Of a stretch of DNA of 61,361 nucleotides, positions 19,218 to 29,847 are shown piece by piece. Each line of letters opens with the position of its first letter. The stretch's first letter is position 1. A program made the translations under genes and the position numbers. Source of the stretch: Flavobacteriaceae bacterium (GTDB lineage: Bacteria > Bacteroidota > Bacteroidia > Flavobacteriales > Flavobacteriaceae); NCBI GenBank assembly GCA_012959395.1, contig DUDG01000036.1:2059-63419 (forward strand). The letters run 5' to 3'. The notes below the pieces were generated by a model. That model was given only the letters and a program-made list of their open reading frames with translations. It was not told the origin of the DNA and made no database searches.

Positions 19218-19224
19218 ACAAAAT

Positions 19225-20685
19225 TTACCTAACTAAGGGAAGATCCCCTTTTTCTTTTGTTTCTAAACTAGAATAACCCATTAAAAATTTATCAACTTGA
19301 ACAGCGGCCTCTCTTCCTTCGGATATTGCCCAAACTATTAAAGACTGTCCTCTTCTCATATCACCTGCTGAAAAAATATTGGGAGTACTTGTTTGATAAT
19401 TATGACATATTAATTGGGACTTATCATCTGTTTTAATATTTAATTGTTTTGTAAGACTTGTCTCATGTCCAGTAAATCCTAAGGCTAATAATGCTAAGTC
19501 ACATGGCCATAATTTTTCAGACCCTTTAATTTCTTTTAATTGATGTCTTTCCCCTGCTTTTTTTATCCACTCTACTTCGACAGTTTTTAGTCCTGTTACA
19601 TTTCCTTTTTTATCTCCTACAAACTCTTTGGTTAAAACACACCACTCTCTATGTATTCCCTCCTTATGAGAAGTTGTTGTTTTTAGTTTAAAAGGCCAGT
19701 ATGGCCATGGATTGTCATCGTTCCGTTTAGATGAAGGTTTAGGCATAATTTCAAAATTTGTTACAGATTTAGCCTCTTGTCTATTAGATGTTCCAATACA
19801 GTCTGACCCAGTGTCTCCACCACCAATGACAATCACATTTTTTCCTTTAGCATTTAACTCCTGACTTGTTTTAGCAATTCCATCTATAACTTGGTTTTGA
19901 AGTTTTAAAAAATCCATTGCTTGTTTAACTCCATTTAGTTCAGACCCTTTTATAGCTAATGATCTTTTTATAGTTGCACCTCCACATAAAACAACGGCAT
20001 CATATTTTTTCAATTCTTCAATTGGTAAATTTTTTCCAACTTCAATATTGGTTTTAAAATTTATTCCTTCATTAATTAGAATTTCTAATCTCCTGTCTAT
20101 AATGTTTTTCTCCATTTTAAAATCAGGAATACCATATCGTAATAGCCCTCCTATTTTTGAGTCTCTTTCAAATACATCAATAAAGTGACCTGCTTTATTT
20201 AATTGTTGTGCGGCAGCTAATCCAGCGGGACCTGATCCTATTATAGCAATTTTTTTCCCTGTTCTTTTTAATGGTGGGATGGCTTTAATCCATCCCTCTT
20301 TAAAACCTCTTTCTACTATGTATTTTTCAATCATTTCAATTGAAACGGGAGGGTTAATTATTCCAAGGACACAAGCTTCTTCACATGGGGCTGGGCAAAG
20401 TCTACCTGTAAATTCTGGAAAATTGTTAGTGGAGTGTAATATATGTAAAGCTTTTTTCCACTTATTATTATAAACAGCATCATTAAAATCTGGAATTAAG
20501 TTTCCTAATGGACATCCACTATGACAAAAAGGGACCCCACAATCCATGCATCTTCCACCTTGTTTTTTAAGTTTTTCTTCAGAAGGTTTAATGGTAAATT
20601 CTTTATAGTTTTTTAGCCTATTTTTAACTTGAACATAACCTTCATCAATTCTCTCATATTCTATAAATCCTTTTAATTTACCCAT
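19225..20685 (-). CDS. gltD: Glutamate synthase, small (beta) subunit
   Basis: NADPH-dependent GOGAT small subunit that feeds electrons to GltB. The N-terminal iron-sulfur region carries CMDCGVPFC, CPLGN and CPAPCEEAC cysteine groups. An FAD-binding Rossmann fold follows (GSGPAGLAAA near residues 149-158) and then the NADPH site with GGGDTGSDC. The 486-residue length is normal. It begins 5 bp after gltB ends on the same strand, so the two form one operon. Confidence 0.96.
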   Translation of the reverse strand: MGKLKGFIEYERIDEGYVQVKNRLKNYKEFTIKPSEEKLKKQGGRCMDCGVPFCHSGCPLGNLIPDFNDAVYNNKWKKALHILHSTNNFPEFTGRLCPAPCEEACVLGIINPPVSIEMIEKYIVERGFKEGWIKAIPPLKRTGKKIAIIGSGPAGLAAAQQLNKAGHFIDVFERDSKIGGLLRYGIPDFKMEKNIIDRRLEILINEGINFKTNIEVGKNLPIEELKKYDAVVLCGGATIKRSLAIKGSELNGVKQAMDFLKLQNQVIDGIAKTSQELNAKGKNVIVIGGGDTGSDCIGTSNRQEAKSVTNFEIMPKPSSKRNDDNPWPYWPFKLKTTTSHKEGIHREWCVLTKEFVGDKKGNVTGLKTVEVEWIKKAGERHQLKEIKGSEKLWPCDLALLALGFTGHETSLTKQLNIKTDDKSQLICHNYQTSTPNIFSAGDMRRGQSLIVWAISEGREAAVQVDKFLMGYSSLETKEKGDLPLVR

Positions 20686-20690
20686 TTCAG

Positions 20691-23600
20691 TTAATTAATA
20701 ATTTTAGATATTTTTTCATTTGCCATTTTTTCTAAAGCTAATTTATATTCTGTAGGCAATATTTTGATAAAGTTTTTTGATTCTTTTGCCCAATTAGAAA
20801 GTAAATCCTGCGCTATCTCACTTGAAGTATATTTTAAGTGATCTTTAATTAATTTTTTAATTAAATTTAAATCTTGAATTGATGGCTCTTCAATTTCTAT
20901 CATTTCCATATTGAAATTACTTATATCATAATTACTTATTCCTTTGTAAATAAAAGCAATTCCCCCACTCATTCCAGCTGCAAAATTTCTTCCTATTTTC
21001 CCAAGAATAAGAGCAATGCCTCCAGTCATATATTCACAACCATGATCTCCAACTCCTTCAACAATTGCAGTTGCTCCAGAATTTCTTACACAAAATCTTT
21101 CACCAGCCATACCATTAATATAAGCCTCACCAGATGTTGCTCCATAAAGTGCAACGTTACCAGTTATTACATTTTTATATGATTTAAAAGTTGATCCTGA
21201 AGGAATTTTAACAATTATTTTAGCACCTGAAAGCCCTTTACCCAAATAATCGTTTGTATTTCCATCGACTTTTAAGGTTAATCCTTTAACACTAAATGCT
21301 CCAAAACTTTGTCCAGCGACTCCATTGAAATTAATTGTTATTGAATCTTCTAAAAGCCCTTTAGAACCATGAATTTTCGATATTTCATTACTTAAAATAG
21401 CTCCAACACTTCTATCTGTATTTTTTATTTTGAATGATAAATCTATTTTATTTTTACCTTGAATTGCTGCTTTAGCTTTATTAATAATCTTAAAATCTAA
21501 AACATTTTTTAGATTATGATCTTGTTTAGAGTTGTTTTTTATAGAAACATTTTTTCCTATAATTGGTTTATATAAAATATTAGACAAATCAATATGTTTT
21601 GTTTTATAATGATCTAAAGCTTCATTCATATTAATTTTTTGACTCTGACCTATCATTTCATTCATTGTTCTAAATCCAAGTTCTGCCATTATTGATCTGA
21701 GTTCTTCAGCAACAAAATGCATAAAATTTATTACATGTTCTGGCTTTCCTTTGAAATTTTTTCTTAATTCAGGATCTTGAGTAGCTATTCCAACAGGGCA
21801 TGTATTTAAATGACATGCTCTCATCATTATACACCCTGAAGCAACTAATGGTGCTGTAGAAAAACCAAATTCCTCAGCTCCTAAAAGACAAGCAATTGCT
21901 ACATCTCTACCAGTTTTTAATTGACCATCACATTCTAAAACAACTCTTCCTCGTAAATTATTCATTACTAAAGTCTGCTGAGCTTCAGCAATACCAAGCT
22001 CCCATGGAAGACCTGCGTGTTTTAATGAGGTAAGAGGAGAAGCTCCAGTTCCTCCGTCATAGCCTGAAATCAATATGACATCTGCTTTTGCTTTAACAAC
22101 TCCAGCAGCAATTGTTCCAACTCCTACTTCAGAGACTAATTTAACATTAATTCTAGCATCTCTATTAGCATTTTTTAAGTCATAAATTAATTGAGACAAA
22201 TCTTCAATCGAATATATATCATGATGGGGAGGAGGAGAAATTAAACCAACGTATGGAGTTGAATTTCTTACCTTAGCAATCATCGGATTAACTTTTGGAC
22301 CAGGTAATTGTCCACCTTCACCAGGCTTAGCACCTTGCGCCATTTTAATTTGAATTTCTTTTGCATTTGAAAGATAATAAGAACTAACTCCGAACCTTCC
22401 TGAAGCAACCTGCTTAATAGCGCTATTCTTCCAGTCTCCATTAGCTTCTTTTTTAAACCTAACAGGATCTTCTCCACCTTCTCCTGAATTGCTTTTTCCT
22501 CCAATTTTATTCATTGCAATTGCTAGGTTTTCATGAGCCTCTTTACTTATAGACCCATAAGACATAGCTCCAGTTTTGAACCTTTTTACAATTTCTGTCC
22601 ATGGCTCTACTTCTGTAATAGGAATAGGATCTAAATCAACAAACTTGAACATTCCTCTCAAAGTCATGAGTTGTTCATTTTGCTTATTAATTAAATCAGA
22701 GTAAACTTTATATGTTTCATATTTGTTTTCTCTAACAGATTGCTGTAGTTTAGAAATAGTAGAAGGATTTAACATATGAGCTTCTCCATTTCTTCTCCAT
22801 CTATAGTTACCTCCAATTTCAAGATTGGTAAAAGAATTTTGTTTTTCAAAGGCTTTTTTATGTCGAATTGACAACTCTTTTTCAATAACATATAAACCGA
22901 CCCCTTGTATTCTACTAGGTGTATTGCTAAAATATTTTTTTGTAAAATTTTCTCTTAAACCAAGAGCTTCAAATATTTGAGCGCCACGATAAGAGTGAAG
23001 TGTAGAAATTCCAATTTTGTTCATCACCTTTAGAATTCCTTTAGCAATAGCCGTATTATATTTCTCTATAGATATATTCAATGCCTGATCTTTGAAAAAG
23101 CCTTGATTATGATGGTATTCAATAATCTCATTAACTAAATATGGATTAATTGCACTGGCTCCATAACCAAATAGCATTGAAAAATGATGAGGTTCTCTAG
23201 GTTCAGAAGATTCTATGACAATTCCAAATTTCGATCTTTTTTTAAGTTTTATTAAAAAATGATGAATAGTTGAGCAAGCTAATAGAATAGGAATTGCAGC
23301 CATTTTTTTATTAATTCCCCTGTCACTTATGATTATTATATTAATACCGTTATTAACTTTATTACTTACTTCGTTTACCATATTTTGAAGAGCTTCTTCA
23401 ATACCATTATGACCTTTTTTTAGTTTATAAAGAGCACTTATGGACGAACTTTTAAAGTCTTTATTTTTTATGAACTTTATTTTATCTAAATCTTTATTTG
23501 AAATTATTGGGTTAGCAATTTTTAATTTTTTACAATGTTTAGGGACTATGTCATAAAGATTGTAATCACTACCAAGGCCTAGACTGGTATCGGTAACTAT

Positions 23601-25196
23601 TTCTTCTCTAATTCCATCTAATGGAGGGTTAGTGACTTGTGCAAATAATTGTTTGAAATAGTTAAATAGTAATTGGGGTTTTTTAGATAAAACAGCAAGT
23701 GGTGTATCTGTACCCATAGATCCAATGGCTTCTTTTCCTGAAATACACATTGGAAGTATAAGTGTTTTTAAATCTTCTTCAGTATATCCGAAAACTCTTA
23801 GCCTAGTTTCAAAATCTATTTTTTCTTTAGGAGTTTTATTACCAGTGTATGGAACCTGTTTTAAAGGAAGAATATTTTTATCTAACCATTGTCTATAGGG
23901 ATATTTTGAAACTACTTTATTTTTTATTTCCTCATCTTCAATAATCCTACCTTCATTCATGTCAACTAAAAACATTTTACCTGGCTCTAGCCTTCCATGT
24001 TTTTCAATGTTATTAGGCTTTATGTCAACTACTCCAGTTTCTGATGACATAATAACATATCCATCTTTTGTAATACTATACCTTGAGGGTCTTAACCCAT
24101 TTCTGTCTAAAAGAGCCCCTATATATTTTCCGTCAGTAAATGGAATTGAAGCTGGTCCGTCCCAGGGTTCCATAATACAAGAATTAAACTCGTAAAAAGC
24201 TTTTTTTTCATCAGACATGGATTTATGTTTTTCCCAAGCTTCAGGAACCATCATCATCATTATTTCAGGTAGAGATCTACCTGTTGTAAGTAATAACTCA
24301 ACAACCATATCCATACAAGCTGAATCAGATTTGTTTTTTAAAATAATTGGAAATATTTTTTTCAAATCATCGCCTATAAATTCATTTTCTAAAAGTTCTT
24401 CTCTAGCATTCATTCTACTATAATTACCCTTCAAAGTATTTATTTCTCCGTTGTGACACATATATCTAAAAGGTTGAGCTAAATCCCATGTCGGAAAAGT
24501 ATTTGTTGAAAACCTTTGATGAACTAAAGCAAGTCTAGTAACCAATTCAGAATTTGATAAGTCTAAAAAGAATTTATCAATATCTTCTGGAACAAGTAAT
24601 CCTTTATAAATTAATGTTCTATTGTGAAGACTGGAGAAATAAAAGTAATTTTTTTGTGAAAAATCTATGTTGTATAGTGTGTTTTCTGCAATTTTTCTAG
24701 CAACATACAATTTGGTATTAAATTCGACATCTGATAATTTTTGATTGTTTTTACCAATAAAAACTTGTTTTATTTTTGGTTGTGTTTGACTTGCGATATT
24801 TCCAACAACTTTTGAATTAACAGGAACTTCCCTCCATCCTAAAATTGAAAGATTTTGATTTTTTATTTCTTTTTCAAAAATATCGACACAATAATTAAGT
24901 TGGTTATTTTTTTTTGGAAGAAAAACCATTCCAACTGCATATTCATAGGGTTCAGGCAATTTAAAATTACATTGTTTTATGAAAAATTCGTGAGGAATTT
25001 CAATTAGAATACCTGCTCCATCTCCAGTTTTTCCATCTGAACTTACTGCTCCACGATGCTCAAGACGAGTTAAAATATTTAATGCTTTATGAATTATATC
25101 ATTAGTTTTATTTCCTTTCAAACTACATATGAATCCAGCACCACAATTATCATGTTCAAATTCTGGAGAGTATAATCCTTGTTTGTTTGGTAGCAT
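20691..25196 (-). CDS. gltB: Glutamate synthase, large (alpha) subunit
   Basis: Converts 2-oxoglutarate and glutamine to two glutamates. The class II glutaminase domain begins at Cys18 (HDNCGAGF), which implies removal of a 17-residue propeptide, shorter than in E. coli. The central and FMN-binding domains carry GEGGEDPVRF and the GYDGGTGASPLTS block; the iron-sulfur cluster cysteines are in CIMMRACHLNTCPVG. The C-terminal GXGXG domain (GATSGEAYINGMAGERF) is complete. At 1501 residues it is of normal length. It is the first gene of gltB-gltD. Confidence 0.97.
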   Translation of the reverse strand: MLPNKQGLYSPEFEHDNCGAGFICSLKGNKTNDIIHKALNILTRLEHRGAVSSDGKTGDGAGILIEIPHEFFIKQCNFKLPEPYEYAVGMVFLPKKNNQLNYCVDIFEKEIKNQNLSILGWREVPVNSKVVGNIASQTQPKIKQVFIGKNNQKLSDVEFNTKLYVARKIAENTLYNIDFSQKNYFYFSSLHNRTLIYKGLLVPEDIDKFFLDLSNSELVTRLALVHQRFSTNTFPTWDLAQPFRYMCHNGEINTLKGNYSRMNAREELLENEFIGDDLKKIFPIILKNKSDSACMDMVVELLLTTGRSLPEIMMMMVPEAWEKHKSMSDEKKAFYEFNSCIMEPWDGPASIPFTDGKYIGALLDRNGLRPSRYSITKDGYVIMSSETGVVDIKPNNIEKHGRLEPGKMFLVDMNEGRIIEDEEIKNKVVSKYPYRQWLDKNILPLKQVPYTGNKTPKEKIDFETRLRVFGYTEEDLKTLILPMCISGKEAIGSMGTDTPLAVLSKKPQLLFNYFKQLFAQVTNPPLDGIREEIVTDTSLGLGSDYNLYDIVPKHCKKLKIANPIISNKDLDKIKFIKNKDFKSSSISALYKLKKGHNGIEEALQNMVNEVSNKVNNGINIIIISDRGINKKMAAIPILLACSTIHHFLIKLKKRSKFGIVIESSEPREPHHFSMLFGYGASAINPYLVNEIIEYHHNQGFFKDQALNISIEKYNTAIAKGILKVMNKIGISTLHSYRGAQIFEALGLRENFTKKYFSNTPSRIQGVGLYVIEKELSIRHKKAFEKQNSFTNLEIGGNYRWRRNGEAHMLNPSTISKLQQSVRENKYETYKVYSDLINKQNEQLMTLRGMFKFVDLDPIPITEVEPWTEIVKRFKTGAMSYGSISKEAHENLAIAMNKIGGKSNSGEGGEDPVRFKKEANGDWKNSAIKQVASGRFGVSSYYLSNAKEIQIKMAQGAKPGEGGQLPGPKVNPMIAKVRNSTPYVGLISPPPHHDIYSIEDLSQLIYDLKNANRDARINVKLVSEVGVGTIAAGVVKAKADVILISGYDGGTGASPLTSLKHAGLPWELGIAEAQQTLVMNNLRGRVVLECDGQLKTGRDVAIACLLGAEEFGFSTAPLVASGCIMMRACHLNTCPVGIATQDPELRKNFKGKPEHVINFMHFVAEELRSIMAELGFRTMNEMIGQSQKINMNEALDHYKTKHIDLSNILYKPIIGKNVSIKNNSKQDHNLKNVLDFKIINKAKAAIQGKNKIDLSFKIKNTDRSVGAILSNEISKIHGSKGLLEDSITINFNGVAGQSFGAFSVKGLTLKVDGNTNDYLGKGLSGAKIIVKIPSGSTFKSYKNVITGNVALYGATSGEAYINGMAGERFCVRNSGATAIVEGVGDHGCEYMTGGIALILGKIGRNFAAGMSGGIAFIYKGISNYDISNFNMEMIEIEEPSIQDLNLIKKLIKDHLKYTSSEIAQDLLSNWAKESKNFIKILPTEYKLALEKMANEKISKIIN

Positions 25197-25215
25197 GCTC
25201 TAAGTTTGGAACCTG

Positions 25216-25223
25216 CAAAATTA
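25216..25223 (-). promoter_or_regulatory. Possible -7 box (TAATTTTG) for gltB-gltD
   Basis: On the minus strand TAATTTTG fits TANNTTTG and ends 19 bp before the gltB ATG. A run of T, not a TTG, sits 19 bp further upstream. The 199-bp gap to nhaD is otherwise very A/T-rich, with no riboswitch-like element that I can recognise. Confidence 0.4.
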
Positions 25224-25395
25224 TAAAATAGGGAAGTTTTTTAAAAACCTTTTGGCCTTAAATGGAAAATTAATATTGACTTAATAATAATAAAGATAAA
25301 TTTTGATTATTTGTTATTTTATTACTTAATTATTAGTAATAATGTAATTACAATTTATTTATTTTTTAATATGTTTACTATTCTAAACTTTTTAA

Positions 25396-26724
25396 ATGGA
25401 AATTTTACTTATTTCAATATTTGTTGTTGGTTATTTATTAATAACTGTAGAACATTCAATTAAAATTGACAAGTTAATTCCAGCTTTGGGAATGATGGGT
25501 GTTTTATGGGCAGTCATTGCTTTAAATCATTTACCTGTTTTTGAGATAAACTTAGAATTATTGAGTTTAGAACCTGCCCATTTAGATGAAATTTTATTAC
25601 ACCATCTTGGAAAAACTGCAGAAATATTAATTTTCTTACTTGGGGCTATGACCATAGTTGAAATCATTGATTTTTTTCGTGGATTTTCTGGAATAAAAAA
25701 ATTAATTAAATCTAGAAGTAAAGTTACTTTATTATGGATTTTTGGATTTATTTCATTTGGCTTGTCAGCAATTATTGATAATCTTACAGCAACTATAGTA
25801 CTTATTACTATTCTTCAAAAGCTAGTGACTAATAAAGAATTGAAATTATGGTACGCAGGTTTAATTATTATAGCAGCTAATGCAGGTGGAGCTTTTTCAC
25901 CAATTGGAGATATAACTACTACTATGCTATGGATTGCTGATAAAGTTACTACTCTTAATTTAATCAAATTTTTAGTTTTACCATCTTTAATATGTATGGT
26001 TGTACCATTTTTAATTTCTTCAAAATTTAAAATTTTTAAAGGAGAGTTTATAATTCCTTCTAATGTGACAGATACTGAATTAAATCCTTATGGTAATAAA
26101 ATGTTGTTTATCGGTTTAGGCTCAATTCTTTTTGTTCCATTTTTTAAAACAGTTACGCATTTGCCTCCTTATGTGGGAATGATGCTTGCTTTAGCTTTTG
26201 TTGCTACAGTTGCAGAATTTTATAGTAATAAAAAATTCAATATATCCAAAGTAGATTTTGATCATGACATGAAAGCTGATGATAGTCCAGTACATGCATC
26301 TCTTACTAAAATTGAATTACCTAGTATTTTATTTTTTTTAGGAATTTTAATGGCTGTAGGAGCATTAGAATCTGTAGGTATTTTGTTTAATTTTGCTGAT
26401 TGGATTAACGAATCAATTCCAAATTCTGACGTTGTTATTGTACTTCTAGGTCATCTTTCAGCTTTAATAGACAATGTCCCATTAGTAGCAGCTTCTATTG
26501 GAATGTTCCCAAATCCTATTGATGATCCGCTTTGGCATGGAATAGCTTATTCAGCTGGAACTGGAGGAAGCATGCTTATAATTGGTTCAGCTGCTGGTGT
26601 AGTAGCTATGGGAATGGAAAAAATAGATTTCTTTTGGTATATGAAGAACATAACTATTCTAGCAATGATAGGCTTTTGGGCAGGCTATGGTACTTTTATG
26701 TTTTTAAGATTTTTCATGTTATAA
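25396..26724 (+). CDS. nhaD: Na+/H+ antiporter NhaD
   Basis: A 442-residue membrane protein of the NhaD family, which exports Na+ (and Li+) in exchange for protons. About 11-12 hydrophobic segments are visible. Conserved stretches include DNLTATIVLI, AANAGGAFSPIGDITTTMLW and SALIDNVPLVAASIGM, the repeated polar 'DN' segments that line the ion path in this transporter superfamily. This fits a sodium-rich (marine) habitat. It is followed 6 bp later by folC, so the two are probably co-transcribed. Confidence 0.93.
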   Translation: MEILLISIFVVGYLLITVEHSIKIDKLIPALGMMGVLWAVIALNHLPVFEINLELLSLEPAHLDEILLHHLGKTAEILIFLLGAMTIVEIIDFFRGFSGIKKLIKSRSKVTLLWIFGFISFGLSAIIDNLTATIVLITILQKLVTNKELKLWYAGLIIIAANAGGAFSPIGDITTTMLWIADKVTTLNLIKFLVLPSLICMVVPFLISSKFKIFKGEFIIPSNVTDTELNPYGNKMLFIGLGSILFVPFFKTVTHLPPYVGMMLALAFVATVAEFYSNKKFNISKVDFDHDMKADDSPVHASLTKIELPSILFFLGILMAVGALESVGILFNFADWINESIPNSDVVIVLLGHLSALIDNVPLVAASIGMFPNPIDDPLWHGIAYSAGTGGSMLIIGSAAGVVAMGMEKIDFFWYMKNITILAMIGFWAGYGTFMFLRFFML

Positions 26725-26730
26725 AATATA

Positions 26731-27960
26731 ATGAACTATATAAAAACTGTTAATTGGCTTTTTAATCAATTACCTGTTTACCAAAGAGATGGGTTTTTTA
26801 AGTATAAACTGGATTTGTCTTCTATAAAATCAGTTTGTAAAAGCCTTGACAATCCACAAAATAATTTTAAATCCATTCATATTGCAGGAACTAATGGTAA
26901 AGGATCAACAAGCCATATGTTAGCCTCAATTTTATACGAAGCAGGTTATAAAGTAGGACTATATACATCTCCACATTTAAAAGATTTTAGAGAAAGGATT
27001 CGCATAAATGGAAAAAAAATTGATAAAGATTTTGTTGTTTCATTTGTAAAAAATCAATTTGATTATTTTAATCAAAATAATATATCTTTTTTCGAAATGA
27101 CCGTAGCTATGGCATTTGATTATTTTTCAAAGTCTAAAGTTGATATAGCTATAATTGAAACAGGGTTAGGGGGAAGATTAGATGCAACTAATATTATTAT
27201 TCCAGAACTGTGCGTAATCACTAATATTGGATTAGATCATAAGGAATTTTTAGGAAATAATATTTTTGATATAGCTAAAGAAAAAGCAGGGATTATTAAA
27301 AAAGAGGTCCCAGTTGTAATTAGTGAATATCAAGATGAAGTTTATGGTATTTTTAAAGAAAAAGCTTTTGAATTAAATTCTCAAATTTATTCCTTAGAAA
27401 AGGATAATTTAAATGACTATAAAACTGATTTAAATGGTTTATTTCAAAAGAAAAATATTAATTGTGTAGTTAAATCGTTGTCGCTACTGAAAGATTTTAT
27501 AATTACTAATAAGAATATAAAAGAGGGGCTTTTGAAAGTAGTTAAAAACACAGGATTAAGAGGAAGGTGGGAAATGATTAATCAATGTCCAAAAACTATA
27601 CTAGATATTGGTCATAACATTGAAGCTTTTAGGTTAAATATTGAAGAACTTAATAAAACTTCTTACAATAAATTAAGAATAGTAATAGGGTTTGTTCAGG
27701 GGAAAAATTTTAAAAAAATATTGAATTTATTCCCTAAAGATGCTTTTTTTTATTTTTGTCAACCTAAAATAAATAGAGCCTTAAATGTGAAAGAAGTTTT
27801 TAATTATTCAAATGAAATAGGACTTAATTCTAAATCTTTTTTAAGTGTAAAAACTGCGTATGAAATTTGTCTAAATGAATCGAGTAAGGATGATTTGATT
27901 TTTATATGTGGAAGCAGTTTTGTAGTTTCTGAGATAATAAGCAATCAAATAAAAAATTAA
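26731..27960 (+). CDS. folC: Folylpolyglutamate synthase / dihydrofolate synthase
   Basis: Mur-ligase-family enzyme that adds glutamate to dihydropteroate or folates. The P-loop reads GTNGKGSTSHM near residues 52-62; TSPHLKDFRERIRING and ETGLGGRLDATN are the family blocks; the C-terminal domain contains LDIGHN. The 409-residue length is normal. It is 6 bp downstream of nhaD. The flavoprotein gene that follows after 5 bp has clearly different base composition, so folC may mark the old end of this operon. Confidence 0.95.
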   Translation: MNYIKTVNWLFNQLPVYQRDGFFKYKLDLSSIKSVCKSLDNPQNNFKSIHIAGTNGKGSTSHMLASILYEAGYKVGLYTSPHLKDFRERIRINGKKIDKDFVVSFVKNQFDYFNQNNISFFEMTVAMAFDYFSKSKVDIAIIETGLGGRLDATNIIIPELCVITNIGLDHKEFLGNNIFDIAKEKAGIIKKEVPVVISEYQDEVYGIFKEKAFELNSQIYSLEKDNLNDYKTDLNGLFQKKNINCVVKSLSLLKDFIITNKNIKEGLLKVVKNTGLRGRWEMINQCPKTILDIGHNIEAFRLNIEELNKTSYNKLRIVIGFVQGKNFKKILNLFPKDAFFYFCQPKINRALNVKEVFNYSNEIGLNSKSFLSVKTAYEICLNESSKDDLIFICGSSFVVSEIISNQIKN

Positions 27961-27965
27961 TTTTA

Positions 27966-29792
27966 TTGAAAAGAAGAGATTTTATTAATGGAACTTTAAT
28001 GGTGGCTGGAGCATCTATGTTTCCAGGGTGTACAAATAATACTTTTTCAGACAAATTCAACTCATTGTATTATCCACCGTCACTCACTGGTCTTAGAGGA
28101 AGTCACCCAGGATCAAATACCCATGCACATGACAGAGCATGGAGTAAAAAATCAGACTGGGGACCAACTAACAAATTGAAAGAAATTTATGACTTAGTTG
28201 TTGTTGGCGGAGGAATCAGTGGACTATCAGCTGCATATTTCTACCAACAAAAATATGGTAAAGATAAGAAGGTGCTTATCCTGGATAATCATGATGATTT
28301 TGGTGGTCATGCCAAACGAAATGAGCATACAATAGATGGAAAAACTCTAATATCCAATGGTGGTTCACAATCTATAGTAGATCCAAAACTTGGAAATAAA
28401 GTTGTACATGATCTTCTAAAAGATATAGGTGTAGAGATAGAGCGATTTAATACAGCTTATGATCGCGACTTTTATAAAAGAAATAATTTAGGATCCGTTA
28501 CTTACTTCAATAAAAAAATATTTGGTGAAGATAAAGTGGTCAGACATCCTTATTGTAATTATCCAAATTATATAGAAGGACTTATGGCTGGAAAATTATC
28601 CAATGAAGATGCTGCACAAGAAGCTCCTTTAAGTAAGAAAGGTAAAAAACAATTACTTAAGGTATTGAATGGTGGACTACATAAAATAAATGTACCCAAA
28701 AATAAATTGAATGATTATATTCGTTCTCATTCATACTTCGATTACTTGAAAGACACTTTGGGTGTTGATGATCCTGGTATATTAAGAATGGCTAGACATT
28801 CTGCTTTAGATTGGGCAGTATCAGGAACAGACTTGATGACTATAGAAACTGCCAAGAGTTGTGGAGCTCTTGGTTTCATTCCCAAAACTGTATACGATGA
28901 AGATAATCCATACATTTATCATTTTCCAGATGGCAATGCTAGCATTGCACGTGCTTTGGTAAAAAAAATGATTCCTGGTGTAGCTGAGGGAAAGAACGCC
29001 GAAGAGCTTGTATTGTCAAAATTTAAATATGCCGAGTTAGATAAATTCAGCAACACTGTTCGTATAAGGCTAAATAGTACGGTTGTAAATGTGCGACATG
29101 GTAGTGATCCAAAAAACTCAAGTGAAATTTTTGTAAAATATATCAATAACAACAAGTCACACATGATAAAAGCTAAAAGTGTGGTGATGGCTTGTTACAA
29201 TATGATGATTCCGCATATCGTTTCAGATCTTCCAGAAGAACAAGCATCGGCATTAAGACTTCAATCGAAAAGCCCATTGCAATACAGTAGCGTTAGCTTA
29301 AAGAATTGGAGGGCAATGAAAGAAATGGAAATTGGAATGGCAATGTCCCCAGGAAATATGCACCAAGCAATTTTCATGGATTTTCCTGTGAGTATGGGTG
29401 GATATGAGTATACCAAGACACCAGACGACCCTTGTATTATTCAGATGATTAGCTGTCCATATGGAGAAACCGTTGGTGCACCACGAATCGAGCAATATCG
29501 TGAAGCACGATACAGAATGTTAGGTTTGCAATTCAGCGACTACGAAGAGGAAATTAGATCACATTTGAGTGGTATGCTCCCGAAGAAATTATTTGATTTC
29601 GATAAAGATGTAGAAAGTATTACGGTCAATCGCTGGGCACACGGGTATACTGTTAGCGGTCCAAAAAACTCTACCAAAATAGGACGACAACCATTTGGAC
29701 AAATTACAATAGCTAATTGCGACTCTGCAGGTAGTGCTGATGCTAAAGCTGCAATCAATATGGCATCAAGAGCTGTGAACGAATTGAGTTAA
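27966..29792 (+). CDS. Tat-signal FAD-dependent oxidoreductase (spermidine dehydrogenase-like family, substrate unknown)
   Basis: A 608-residue exported flavoprotein starting at TTG. The N-terminus has a twin-arginine signal (KRRDFI, residues 2-7) and a hydrophobic stretch ending in GC (Cys22), which could be lipidated though the lipobox is poor. The FAD site is VVVGGGISGLSAA with GGGISG at 81-86. YYPPSLTGLRGSHPGS (residues 35-50) recalls spermidine-dehydrogenase-like flavoproteins, but that is from memory; the substrate cannot be told. Composition stands out: hand counts of 60-base lines give about 37% and 47% G+C here against about 22% in a folC line, with many CGA/CGT codons. This suggests recent acquisition. 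Confidence 0.8.
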   Translation: MKRRDFINGTLMVAGASMFPGCTNNTFSDKFNSLYYPPSLTGLRGSHPGSNTHAHDRAWSKKSDWGPTNKLKEIYDLVVVGGGISGLSAAYFYQQKYGKDKKVLILDNHDDFGGHAKRNEHTIDGKTLISNGGSQSIVDPKLGNKVVHDLLKDIGVEIERFNTAYDRDFYKRNNLGSVTYFNKKIFGEDKVVRHPYCNYPNYIEGLMAGKLSNEDAAQEAPLSKKGKKQLLKVLNGGLHKINVPKNKLNDYIRSHSYFDYLKDTLGVDDPGILRMARHSALDWAVSGTDLMTIETAKSCGALGFIPKTVYDEDNPYIYHFPDGNASIARALVKKMIPGVAEGKNAEELVLSKFKYAELDKFSNTVRIRLNSTVVNVRHGSDPKNSSEIFVKYINNNKSHMIKAKSVVMACYNMMIPHIVSDLPEEQASALRLQSKSPLQYSSVSLKNWRAMKEMEIGMAMSPGNMHQAIFMDFPVSMGGYEYTKTPDDPCIIQMISCPYGETVGAPRIEQYREARYRMLGLQFSDYEEEIRSHLSGMLPKKLFDFDKDVESITVNRWAHGYTVSGPKNSTKIGRQPFGQITIANCDSAGSADAKAAINMASRAVNELS

Positions 29793-29847
29793 CCCATACT
29801 TTTGAATTTATCCATAATTCTAAAATAACATGTTAAACTAACAGCAT

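Noticed and set aside
25197-25395. Riboswitch or leader structure upstream of gltB or nhaD
   Set aside because: The interval is simple A/T-rich sequence; no conserved riboswitch core and no strong hairpin beyond a short imperfect palindrome near TTACT...AGTAA.
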